A stretch of 64,000 nucleotides of DNA from Atherix ibis (taxonomy: Eukaryota; Arthropoda; Insecta; Diptera; Athericidae), in NCBI GenBank assembly GCA_958298945.1, contig OY282605.1, positions 115,130,267 through 115,194,266 of the forward strand, read 5' to 3'. Positions 24,725 to 34,640 of the stretch are shown in pieces; the first letter of the stretch is position 1; every line of letters begins with the position of its first letter. The notes beneath the pieces were generated by a model. It saw only the letters and a list, made by a program, of their open reading frames with translations, made no database searches and was not told the origin of the DNA. The position numbers were made by a program, and so were the translations under genes.

Positions 24725-25260
24725 ACTCTTTTTATTCAATTTTAAAGATCAAGAATCCTTAATGAAAATCCCTTTACAAGTGACTTTTAAGTCACTGTCC
24801 ATCGTGAACACTCTCCAATATCTTCTATAATCGCCGGTGTTCCTCAGGGTAGCTTCATTGGTCATATCCTGTATCATATCTACAGTTCCGATACTCTTCC
24901 ATTTTCTACCATCCTCGCTGCAACTTACGCAGACGATACAGCCATGTTCAAAAGCTACGACGATCCCTTCTCATCCAATATTTTACAAAACTATACGCTC
25001 GACTTCCAAAGTTGGTAGCTTACAACTATGCCTTGACAAACGATTGCTCTGGAACAAACAGACTTATTCATAACACAGAACGAAAATCGAATAGATTTAT
25101 AGACTTCAACTCTGAAGTTTTCTATCAAGCCTTCCAACTTCGGTTGAAGCCAAAACATTCAGTGAAAAATCCTTCGTAAAATTGCGTATGCTCCTTGTTA
25201 TAAAAACTAACTGTTCGTCGTTATAAGAAGTTTCGCACTCGCTAATTATATCATGCTAAT
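24725..25260 (+). mobile_element. Jockey-like non-LTR reverse transcriptase, 3' part
   Basis: Plus-strand reading gives IIAGVPQGSFIGHILYHIYS and then TLPFSTILAATYADDTAMF, the GVPQGS and YADD catalytic motifs of RT. After SLQLCLDKRLLWNKQ the frame decays; RRYKKFRTR-like text near 25220 fits the usual tail. It continues the fragment that stops near 23190. Confidence 0.75.
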
Positions 25261-26596
25261 TTCCTTGTAAGAGAATTATCCATAATGATCCAACCTAACA
25301 TAGTAACATCCCTCAAGCCTTGAGACGACAATGGCCAAAAGACTTATTAAGCTAATCAAAGCTTAGCCTAATTAAGTACCAATAGTTACATTAGCATTGA
25401 TGACTGTTGGCACTTCCTTCATTTTGTACGCTATTGTAATTACATTTTTATAAAATAAATCTGTTTAATATTTCTTATGGTTATAAATATCTAATTAATT
25501 TTAATAAAAAAAAAAACATATAACAAATTTTTTTATGATTAAAAACAAAACTGATAATATACGAGGGAGTATATTCCTAATAATGAAATAAAAGATAAGA
25601 CAATACAGAAAAATTATTCGTGCAAATAAATTCAATAATTTACAGATGATTTAATTGCCATAAAAAAAAAGTCTATTTCAATAAGTATCTACTTATAGTA
25701 CAGTTAGTATATTTTTTTCCTCTTAAAAATTCAACTATAAAGATTTTGTTGATTTTTTTTATTTTTTATATTTCAGTTACAAATGTTTTAGCACTTTAAT
25801 ATGTTCAATCAATTTCAACAATTATTTCCGAATGATTTCATTCTAAAATTGAAATCGACAAAAATACAAGCTATAAAAAATTTATGGTAGCTAAGCAAAA
25901 GTAAATATTTATTATCAAAATACTGATGTCATTTTATTGTAAGGATCTTATTTCAATGTGGATGTGTATGTCGATGTATTTATATACAAATATAAATACG
26001 GAAGAATTCCAGGAAGTTCTTTTCAACAAACTTCTGTTTATGGTAGTCGTATCCTGTTCGGTTCGGTTCATAGGGAAAAGTACTATTGAGAATTGCTTCT
26101 ATATATTAGGATATAATAAATGTATAATATCAACCACAATAATATATGTTTCGTTAAATAATATTACATTACATTTTCTGAAAAGTTAATCTTCTTTTAG
26201 TCTTATACATATCCTAATTAGTATTTTTGTGTGGGCTTCTAAAAGCCAAGATGTTTTTTTATTCTGTTCTCAAATAAAACTATCGAAAAAGACTCGAAAT
26301 TAGTTAGCTTGGGAAATATTTTATATTCCATTATTGTTTTTTTTGTGTATTTTATTTGCAAATGGTAAATATATATTGTAATTTAAAGGTAATTTAGAAT
26401 CAAATACTAATGAAGTAAAAACATTAGAAGTATTTCTGCTTTCGAATACTAAAGAAGTAAATATTTATATATTGTTGTATATTTTAGGAAAAACATTTAG
26501 TTGTGAAAAAATTAATCGATTTTTCTATCCAACATTTTTATAGTAAGCGTTACTTTATGATGGTTCTTATTTGGAATTATTTATACAATATTTCTT
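25261..26596. other. AT-rich DNA, nothing recognised
   Basis: No motif. The plus-strand ORF 25926-26189 has no recognisable domain and A/T-driven codons. Confidence 0.5.
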
Positions 26597-26622
26597 GGGG
26601 GGGGGGGGTGTGGGGGGTATGG
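26597..26622 (+). repeat. G-tract (12 Gs, then TGTGGGGGGTATGG)
   Basis: A run of 12 Gs at 26597-26608 followed by a second G6 tract in otherwise AT-rich DNA. It could form a G-quadruplex. Confidence 0.8.
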
Positions 26623-27255
26623 TGTTGCTGTTTCTTGATTTTATATAAAATATTTTAAAACATTTTATCTCTTAAATATTTTATGTTGACTTATGGACAT
26701 TTAGAGTAAATATGCCATATTATTTCATAAAAATATGTGTACGCTTGTTAATAGAACTTTTTGATATTCAATATTATTATTAAATATTATTCCAATGTTA
26801 AATACAAACAAATAAAAATTATTATAATCTCGTATAGAGATTAAGGCCTTAAGCATAGATTACACCTACACGTTTAATAGACGAATTTTTCTTGCCAATG
26901 GTTCGCTGTCAAATCGTTAAATTGTTCGCATAATTCACCGGTATATTACGATGATCGTGTAAGTGCACGATTTTTGCATGTAGGCGCGCAAATTTTTTAC
27001 GTGGAATGAATGTACTGGGTAGGCTAATTTGGACTAGCTAATTTAAAATGCATATAACCTTTTTATTTTTGAAATTTTATTTTTTTTGTTGTTGCAGATT
27101 ATAACGAATTTTATAAAATTTTATAATATCTTCATATTCAGTGCGAAAATGTATTAAAATTGTTGAATTTTATTTTTTTTCCGGACGATTTATTGTATAT
27201 TTTTCTTTCGGACGACCAAAAGAAAATATCTTCTGCATTTTAATACTGTTATAGC
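26623..27255. other. AT-rich DNA; part resembles 2100-2300
   Basis: CGCTGTCAAATCGT and GATCGTG with nearby CACGATTTTTGC recall the block around 2140-2230, but the match is patchy. No element boundaries were found. Confidence 0.35.
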
Positions 27256-27475
27256 TGCCAGTGCAAAGATGATAAGAAACTTAATAATTCATTTTGAGGA
27301 GCATGGGGCAATATTTAATGAGGCACGGACATATTTAAATACACCTGTTCGCAATGAACAAGCTGTGGAGACTGTACACCAAAGTGTCAATTGGGCATGT
27401 CCAGAAGATCGCTACGACGCATTTTGAAAATTGATCTGAGGATGATCCCATACAAAATTCAATTGTATTTATTTT
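27256..27475 (+). mobile_element. DD41D mariner N-terminal (HTH) fragment
   Basis: Plus-strand reading gives HFEEHGAIFNEARTYLNTPV, then RNEQAVETVHQSV and, after a one-base shift, QLGMSRRSLRRILKIDLRMI and PYKIQL. This is the second helix-turn-helix and the linker (LHPYKIQL) of DD41D transposases. Only this part is left. Confidence 0.75.
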
Positions 27476-27649
27476 ATTTGCAATAAATTTTTATTTTAAA
27501 AATTTATTACTTTATTATTTATTATTTAAAATATAAAGCTATTTTAATACATAATATGTGTATGTAAAGTAAAGATTACTTAATGAAAAATTTAAAAAAA
27601 AGTAGTAAAAACTAGTGAAGTATTAGTTTTATAAAAATCAAAACAAAAG

Positions 27650-28255
27650 ATTTTTAGGGGTTAAAGTAATTTTTTATTATTAAGAGTTATCCGTTTACTG
27701 GTTCGGAAAGTTCAGTCCTGGCATTTGACAGCTGTCAAATATATATAAGTATGTCATTTCAGGTTATATTTAAATATTCAATTTAAGGTGTGCCATTTTA
27801 CTTTGTGGATAGCTTAACCATAGAACATATGCCGATTCGGGGCGTATTTCATTGCTAGAAAATTTTTGTTCGAAATATCAGCTCCCCCTCAAAACAGTAA
27901 CAACAGAGTTTGGATGCTGATTTTTCGAACAAAATATTTTTCGGTGATGAGGTTAATTGTTTTCTTGGTGGTTCAATAGAAACATTTACGTATATGTGGC
28001 TCTGAATAGCCACACGTGACTGAGAAGCCGTTGCGCCCGGGAAAGTTGTCCATTTTTATCTAAAAAAAAATGCTCATTGGCTTGTATTTCCTTGAAAAGA
28101 AAGAAGAAGAAATCGGTTTCGTCAATTCTGAGCGCTATGACCGTGTGACCTTAACTTGATAATTTTAATTGGTATCATATGTGGCTTAAACAAACGATAC
28201 CACAAGCCTCATAATACATAGCAAAAAAATCGATCGCATAGAAATTTATAAATAA
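27650..28255 (+). mobile_element. DD41D mariner fragment just upstream of the Sap47 exon
   Basis: GATTTTTAGGGGTTAAAGT at 27650 and TACTGGTTCGGAAAGTTCAG at 27697 lead into GGCATTTGACAGCTGTCAAAT. The first-Asp block is TTTTTCGGTGATGAGGTTAA near 27944 (FFGDEV). TATGTGGCTCTGAATAGCC and GTCAATTCTGAGCGCTATGACC follow. The same leader and body occur at 33190-33420 and 34346-34640. It ends about 310 bases before the exon. Confidence 0.75.
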
Positions 28256-28568
28256 GTTTAATAAAATGACAGTGCCAGTGAAACATTTGAAAGCCATTGC
28301 TACAAGACATACCTTACCGAGTGATAGCAACGTAGAAAAAAACAAAGATGTACTTTATACTCGACAGCTCTAAAAAAAACCATGACATGTGTGGTTTGAC
28401 AGGCATTTTGAAAGTTGAAAAACTTTTCCCATTATGTATTTAAAAATATTAGAATTTCTTGTATCAGTTGATTTTATTTTTCAATAATAATTCTTAAAAA
28501 TATTTTACTTTATATTATCAACTATTATAAATTAATTTTAATATTGATTTTGATTATTTTATTTATAG

Positions 28569-28850
28569 TCCAACATCAAAAGGTGGAATGTTTTCGAATG
28601 TTAAATCACAGATGTCTGGATGGCTGGGAAGTGCATCCATTCCATCGATGCCAGCTATGCCATCAATGCCAGCGATGCCATCAATGCCAGCCATGCCATC
28701 GATGCCATCAATTCCTGGATTGCGAAAAGGTGGCGGTGAAGGTGAGGTAGCGGCGGATGGTTCAATTATTGCTGATCAAACGCTTACTGATGCTGAACAG
28801 GGCAATTTCGGTGCCGGTATCGATGATGAGGACAAGTCGAGGTATATTAG
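28569..28850 (+). CDS. Sap47: Sap47 homologue, internal exon with the SMPAMP repeat
   Basis: Exon of a Sap47/SYAP1-type protein, a conserved synapse-associated protein that in flies is abundant at presynaptic terminals. The acceptor is a T-rich tract ending TTATAG at 28568 and the donor is GTATGG at 28851. One base completes the incoming codon, 93 codons follow, and two bases (AG) are left for a split Ser codon. The peptide starts PTSKGGMFSNVKSQMSGWLG, then has a run of alternating SMP/AMP triplets ending SIPGLRKG, an acidic GEGEVAADG stretch, and ends DDEDKSRYI. The split Ser is completed by T at 61518, giving DKSRYIS, as in fly Sap47. The Met at 28588 lies inside the exon and is probably not the gene start, because the frame stays open to the acceptor. 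I could not find the upstream exon. The call rests on remembered family resemblance plus matching splice phase. Confidence 0.88.
28644..28715 (+). repeat. Coding SMPAMP repeat in Sap47
   Basis: Twelve-base tandem units with core ATGCCA inside the exon, encoding alternating Ser/Ala-Met-Pro. Silent differences (TCGATG, TCAATG, GCGATG, GCCATG) show it is an old, selected repeat. Confidence 0.85.
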
Positions 28851-28989
28851 GTATGGGCCCTGCATTTAATGACGGAATAATATGGTATTTTTTTCAAACA
28901 AAATCCTTTCTTCAAATTTATTTTATTCTTTTTCTAACAAATTTCTCTAATATCTAATCACAATGTTTTTTTTATTTGTTTTTTTTTGT

Positions 28990-29674
28990 TTATTTGTTTT
29001 TTATATTTATAAAATCAAAAAAAAAAAAATACCAACAATTAATATAATAATAACAATAATAATAGTAATAATAAAAATATACATTATTTCTTCTATGCAT
29101 ATATTACACTAATATTTTTTTTATACTTACTTTAATATTTCTTATATAAAAATATTATATTATGCTAGTATAGTCTATTTGAAATAATATTTATAATATT
29201 ATAAGTATGCATTTAAGAGCAGATTTGTTCGGTTTTAATATATTTCATTTATTTAATTGTTGATAAATAATTTTAATTCTTCATGTAGAAATGAATCGTA
29301 CTTTTTTACACATAAATACATGCATAGGCTTTCTCAACTAGAATAACGCAAAATACTCAATATTTTTTTTAGAATAGATTGAATTTATATAATAAATTAC
29401 ATACATTTTTTCGCATATTTATATATAATTGAATATTTAAAAATAAAAAAATATTTATCCAATATTTTTGACTCTGAAAAGAAGTTAATTCATTTTTTGT
29501 TGTTTTATTTTTAAAATAATCATGCAAAAACTGTTTGGACATTGTCCTTTTGCCATTCTATTTACTCATCAATATATTAGGATAAGAACACAGTCCCGAC
29601 AGAAACTGAAAACTAAAACTAAACTGAAAATTATCAAAAAATTACGAATTTCGTCTCAAATAATCAATTAAATA
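28990..29674. other. AT-rich intron start
   Basis: Includes an AAT-rich simple repeat at 29040-29080. Nothing else recognised. Confidence 0.55.
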
Positions 29675-31660
29675 CCAGGTGTATAGCTTAAGACAAATGT
29701 TTTTTTCATAGAAAGCAAAAACAAATTAATTCAAAGTACTTGCCCTCGCTAGCTATACATTTTTCCCATCTCTCGGGCAATTTGTGGATACCACGCCAAA
29801 AAAATTCATTCTTTTTCGAGGCAAACCACTCATCAAGCCATTTTCGGACGTTTTCGAAGAATCGAAGTGCTGCTCAGCGAGCGAAAACAGGTGGTAGTCG
29901 GAAGGGGCCTGGTCTGGTGAATAAGCGGGGTGGGGTAGCACCTCCCAGTTGAGTGTCTCCAAGTAGTTTCGGACCATTTTTGTCGTGTGCGATGGTGCAT
30001 TGTCGTGAAGGAAAATCAGCTTGTCATGTCTTTGTTGATAATCCGTCCTTTTTTCACGCAGAGCACAGTGCAATTTGATAAGTTGTTGGTGGTAGCAGTG
30101 GGTATTGACAGTTTCACCAGGTATCAACATCTCATAGTAGACGATACCCTGCTGATCCCACCAAACGCACCGCATCGTCTTCCGTCCGAAGCGATTTGGT
30201 CTTGGGGTAGATGTTGGTGGTTGGCCGGGATCAACCCACGATTTCTTGCGTTTAGGGTTCTCGAAATACATATGACCACTTTCCATCGCCTGTCACAATC
30301 CAATGCAGGAATGACTTTCTTTTATGTCTGGCGAGCAAGATTTCGCATAGGTTTTGGCGTTGCTCCATCTGCCTATCGTTCAATTCATGCGGCACCCATT
30401 TTCCGATCTTTTCAATCTCCCCCATGGCACGCAGACGCATGGAAATGGCTGGTTGAGTAACACCCAATTGCTCCGTGAGCATTTTTTGCGATTGGGTATC
30501 GTCTTCGTCCAAAAGAGCCTGCAATTAATGGTCCTCAACCTTCCTTGGCCGATTTTCACGCTTCTTGTCCCACAAGTCAAAATTGCCGTCTTTGAAACGA
30601 CGAAACCTATCTCGGCACGTTGTTCCCGATAAAGCACTGTCACCATAGGCCTCCATAAGCATACAATGCGATTCGGCAGCCGATTTCTTCAAATGGAAGG
30701 AGAAAAGTATAGCTTCCCGCATATGCTCTTTTTCTAGCACAAAACTAGACATGATTACCAAAGGAAAAATGTATGTTGTTGTATGAAATTGTTGACAATG
30801 TGCATTGATCAACGATGACAGATGTCAAACTCATTAAAAAAAGTACAAGGTCTGTTCAAAAATTATGGCGCTATGTTGGTACTCATGTCTCTCAGTTATG
30901 CCGACAAGCTCGGCCATTTTGAATGTTCAGTTAAATTTTGACAGCTGCTTTGCTTGCACGCGTTTGGCGCGTCTTCGATTTTTGCTCAATTTCGACCAAA
31001 AACAGCATCGCATTAACATTGCTAAGGAGCTGTTGGACTCTGTCCGCGACGACCCATATTTGCTCCAGAGGGTCATAACTGGTGACGCATCATGTGTTTA
31101 TGGTTATGACGTGGAAACCAAAGCTCAATCATCCCAATGGAAGATTGAAAGAACGATCAATAAGGAATATTACCTGCAAGTGATGAGCGAAGCAATGTGC
31201 CAAAAACGCCCGGATTTGTGGAATAACAAAAATTGGCTTTTGTCATTTTTGGCCAAAAACAACACACTAATAATGCCGCAACCAATGTATTCCCCAGATC
31301 TGACCCCCAGTGACTTTTTCTTGTTCCCGAAACTGAAGAGCCCCATGAAAGGACGACGCTACACTACGATTGAAGAGAAAAAGACGGCATCGAAGGGGGA
31401 GCTGAACAAGATCACAAAAAATTATTTTTTGAATTGCTTCGAGGATTAGAAAAAACCTTGTTACAAGTGTATAATATCTGGTGAGGATTACTTTGAAGGG
31501 GACAAAATAGATATTCATGAATAAATAAATAATTTTTGAAAAAAAAACACAAAATTCGCGATACTTTTTGAACAGACCTCGCATGGCGTGCCCATGGTAA
31601 CTTAATACGCTCACTCACGCCATCTATGACCAAAGAGCGGATTTAAGCGTATACCCCTGG
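29675..31660 (-). mobile_element. Mos1-like mariner, 30-kb copy, split by a nested element
   Basis: Left end CCAGGTGTATAGCTTA at 29675 after TA. The right end, ATTTAAGCGTATACCCCTGG, finishes at 31660 before TA. Without the 30846-31581 insertion (plus TA) it is about 1248 bases, near the Mos1 length of about 1.29 kb. The minus-strand transposase starts MSSFVLEKEHMREAI near 30753 and has KKSAAESHCMLMEAYGDSAL, EDDTQSQKMLTEQLGVTQPA, WVPHELNDRQMEQRQN, VTGDGKWSY (first Asp), FLHDNAPSHT (second), SPDQAPSDYH (third). The triad is present, but at least three frameshifts separate the pieces. Confidence 0.92.
30846..31581 (+). mobile_element. Family-2 DD34D mariner nested in the Mos1-like element
   Basis: Ends CAAGGTCTGTTCAAAA and TTTTTGAACAGACCTCG, with TA at 30844-30845 and a mutated TA (CA) at 31582-31583. 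736 bases. It shares both deletions of the 24-kb copy: TTTTTGCTCAATTTCGACCAAAA joins the 5' region to the mid-region, and NNKNWLLSFLAKNN lacks the second-Asp block. A further deletion follows SSQWK. First Asp is kept (VITGDASCVYGYD), third reads SPDLTPSDFFLF. It lies about 90 bases upstream of the host element's transposase start. Confidence 0.92.
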
Positions 31661-31661
31661 T

Positions 31662-33185
31662 ACAATTGCAATAATATTAATTATTTATAAATGAGGTTTA
31701 ATTCAATTTCTTAATGTATTCACTTTAGCTTTTTTATATTTAAATTTAAACTGTAAAATAACAATGCTGCCTCATAACAAAACACTGAAATGTCTGGCAG
31801 TACTGTAACTACAACTGCAAAATTATTGTAAAAAAAAATTTGTTTCGGCAATAAAACAGCCGGAAGTTTGTGCATTCCCAGAAGACTGTGAAGGTTTTAG
31901 GATTTTGATAGCGGCAACTGTGTTCAGTTTGTGCAGTTTTAGTCGGAACTGTGTTGTAAGCTTAAGTTTTGTTATATAGGACAAAAGCTGATTCTTATGC
32001 AATTTAACCTTTTTTTACAGCATCGTGAGTGGAAATTCTTATTTTTCACAGACAGTCATTGTCGATTATTTACACTTTTTCGGATATTTTAAAAAAAAAA
32101 AATATCTTAAATATTAAAATTTTGCTTAGATAAAAATACTTTTTATTCAAAAATGAAAAATTTCAATTTTTACATAATTATTTTACGAATTAATAAATGT
32201 TAGACATTTTTTCATATGTTTCGCCTCATAGTAGGCAATTTTTTTAGTAGTAATTTATTTCTAGGAATATAATTACAATTTTTCCATATACCTAAAAAAA
32301 AAAAAATATTTTGTAAATAATTGTATTTTTTAAAAAATATTTTAAATGCAGCCCTTCCGATCCTTTAGTGATTTTTTCACTACTCTTTTCACAATGCCAA
32401 TTTAGCAGCTATTTTGCCAGTACTCTTGTTTGATTAAATGAATATCCACAAAATATATTCTCATTGATCTTATTAGGATTTTCATTAATTCTATAATTAA
32501 CATTTAATTAATAAACATTTTAAATTATCATCGTATCATTCAAAATACAATTTCATCTTGTATATCAACTAATAAAATATGCACATAATGTTATAAGTAT
32601 TAAATTATTTTTGTAATAAAATTAAATATTTTTTTCTTAAAGCTTATTTAAACTAATGATATTTACAATTGTAATTAATCAACAAATAATTTATTATATG
32701 TACTTATATTATTGAATTTATTTACTTTTTATAATTTATATATATTTTTTTCTAATCACATATGTGCACTATCTAATTGCATAAAATGCATATACCTGAT
32801 AAGTGTAAATAAGACGAGAATCAATTACAATTAAAAATTTTAAATTGATGATGGTTTGAAGGATTGCAGCATAAAAAATATGTTTTGCTTATATTCGTAT
32901 GTGATTGTATTAATTTTAAAAATGTCTTTTTCTTTTGTAAATAAAAAAAGTAATCTTTTTAGTCTTGTTAAGAAGTTTGTTTTTATTCACTTTTTTTTTG
33001 TTATTTTTGCAAAGTTAATTCGAATAAATCTAATTTAAAAAGTTCAAAAAAAATTCTATTTGAATTGTTTTTTTTTTTAGATTTTTGCAAAGTTTCTTAT
33101 ATAAATAGTTGCCCAAATTCAGTTAACATTAGTATTTGTAGATCGTAATTGATTATTTTTCTATTTTAATATTATATTATAACAT
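31662..33185. other. AT-rich intron DNA, nothing recognised
   Basis: 31850-31960 is locally less AT-rich but has no recognisable motif on either strand. Confidence 0.5.
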
Positions 33186-33290
33186 AAGAGATTTTTAGTG
33201 TTTAAAGTCATTTTTAATTATTAAGGATTTAAAGTCAGTTTTGTGATTTTTAGGGGTTTAAAGTCAGTTTGGTGGTTCGGAAAGTTTAGT

Positions 33291-33360
33291 TCCGTCATTT
33301 GACAGCTGTCAAACCTATATTTTACATTAAATATATGTTCGACAGCTGTCAAATGACGGA
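33291..33360. repeat. Inverted pair of GACAGCTGTCAAATGACGGA
   Basis: TCCGTCATTTGACAGCTGTC at 33291 and its inverse GACAGCTGTCAAATGACGGA ending at 33360, about 30 bases apart. Each arm also holds the self-complementary TTTGACAGCTGTCAAA core. Confidence 0.85.
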
Positions 33361-33421
33361 CCTCATTTTTCAGCGATGAGGTTCTTTTTTTTCTTGATGG
33401 TTCAAGGGAAAAATTTACGTA

Positions 33422-34345
33422 CGAGGTCTGTTCAAAAAGTATCGCGAATTTTGTGTTTTCTTTTTCAAAAATTATTTATTTATTCATGAATGTCTATTTT
33501 GTCTCCTTCAAAGTAATCCCCACCAAATATTATACACTTGTGTCAACGTTTTTTTCCAATCCTCGAAGCAATTCAAAAAATCATTTTTTGTGATCTTGTT
33601 CAGCTCCTCCTTCGATGCCGTCTTTATCTCCTCAATCGTAGCGTAGCGTTAACCTATCATGGGACTCTTCAGTTTCGGGAACAAGAAAAAGTCACAAGAA
33701 AAGAATTTTTTAGTTTTTGGCCAAAAATTCGCGTACAAGCAACGATGCGTGAGCAGGGGCGTCATCATGGTGCAAAAGCCAATTTTTGTTCTTCCACAAA
33801 TCCAGGCGTTTCTGGCGGATTGCTTCGCGCAACTTCCGCATAACGTGCAGGTAATATTCCTTATTGACCGTTCTACCCTGTGGGAAGAACTCATGATGCA
33901 CCACGCCCCTACAATCAAAGAAAACTGTAAGCAAAACCTTCACATTCGACCGAACTTGGCGCTCTTCGTCGTTCACATCTTCTCGACCCTCTGAGAAGAT
34001 TTTGTACCACCGATAAACGTTGCTTCGGTCCAAGGTAGCTTCACCATATGCCACATTCAACATTCGGAATGCGTCCGCGCAATTAATTTTGTTTTCAACA
34101 CAAAATTTGATACAGATTCTTTGATCCATTTTTTTGGAATGAGCAAAAATCGAAGACGTGCCAAAACAGGTGCAAGCAAAGCAGATGTCAAAAATTAACT
34201 GAACATTCAAAATGGCCGAAATTGTCGGTATAAGTGAAAGACATGGGTACCAACATAACGTCACAAAAAAATATCGAAATATACGTATATATTTAATACG
34301 ATATATATTAAAAAATATCTATTTCTAATATGGAAATAGATCTCG
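33422..34345 (-). mobile_element. Family-2 DD34D mariner nested in DD41D (33-kb copy)
   Basis: TA at 33420-33421 and 34346-34347. The left end CGAGGTCTGTTCAAAAAG is the 3' end of the element. Minus-strand ORF 34264-33710: MDQRICIKFCVENKINCADA, YRWYKIFSEGREDVNDEERQ, then directly VRSNVKVLLTVFFDCRGVVH, so the block with the first Asp is missing, exactly as in the 6-kb copy. The second Asp is kept (LLHHDDAPAHASLLVREFLA). The stretch before CDFFLFPKL is also deleted, bringing the second and third regions too close. The 5' end (right side) is degraded. Confidence 0.88.
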
Positions 34346-34640
34346 TATATTTGTATAGCTGTGCATTTTTATTTAAACTACTAATTGGCTTGAATTTCCT
34401 TGAAAACGAAGATGTTGCTTTAACAAAACGATATCACAAGCCTCATAAGACTACAAATTTGAATTTGATTGCTCGGAAAGTTGGCAGGACGCTTTATTTC
34501 AAGATTTGGTAATGGCAGTTGCCCTCCGAGATTGTGAAATTTGACGCTGTTAAATTTTTCCTTTCAGAGTCACACAAAAAAAACATATTTATTAGGGCAT
34601 TTAAGTGGTCGAATTACAGTCCAAAATGTTTGTCAGTTTT

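Larger units (their letters stand above)
33186..34640 (+). mobile_element. DD41D mariner split by a nested family-2 element
   Basis: Leader GATTTTTAGGGGTTTAAAGT (given twice, 33190 and 33247) and GGTTCGGAAAGTTTAG match the 27.65-kb copy. TTTTTCAGCGATGAGG near 33367 keeps the first Asp (FSDE). The sequence stops at AAATTTACGTA and resumes after 34345 with GTGCATTTTTATTTAAACTA, CTTGAATTTCCTTGAAAACG, GATATCACAAGCCTCATAAG and CCGAGATTGTGAAATTTGACGC, which lines up with 28040-28210. Confidence 0.8.

Noticed and set aside
25926..26189. 87-codon plus-strand ORF
   Set aside because: A/T-driven composition, no motif, no splice context.
28544..28750. 68-codon ORF with a Cys/His-rich HRCQLCHQCQRCHQC run resembling a metal-binding protein
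   Set aside because: It is the +1 frame of the Sap47 SMPAMP repeat; the Cys/His pattern is a by-product of the ATGCCA repeat.
29987..30632. Plus-strand ORFs of 157 and 92 codons
   Set aside because: Antisense shadows of the Mos1-like transposase at 29.7-30.8 kb.
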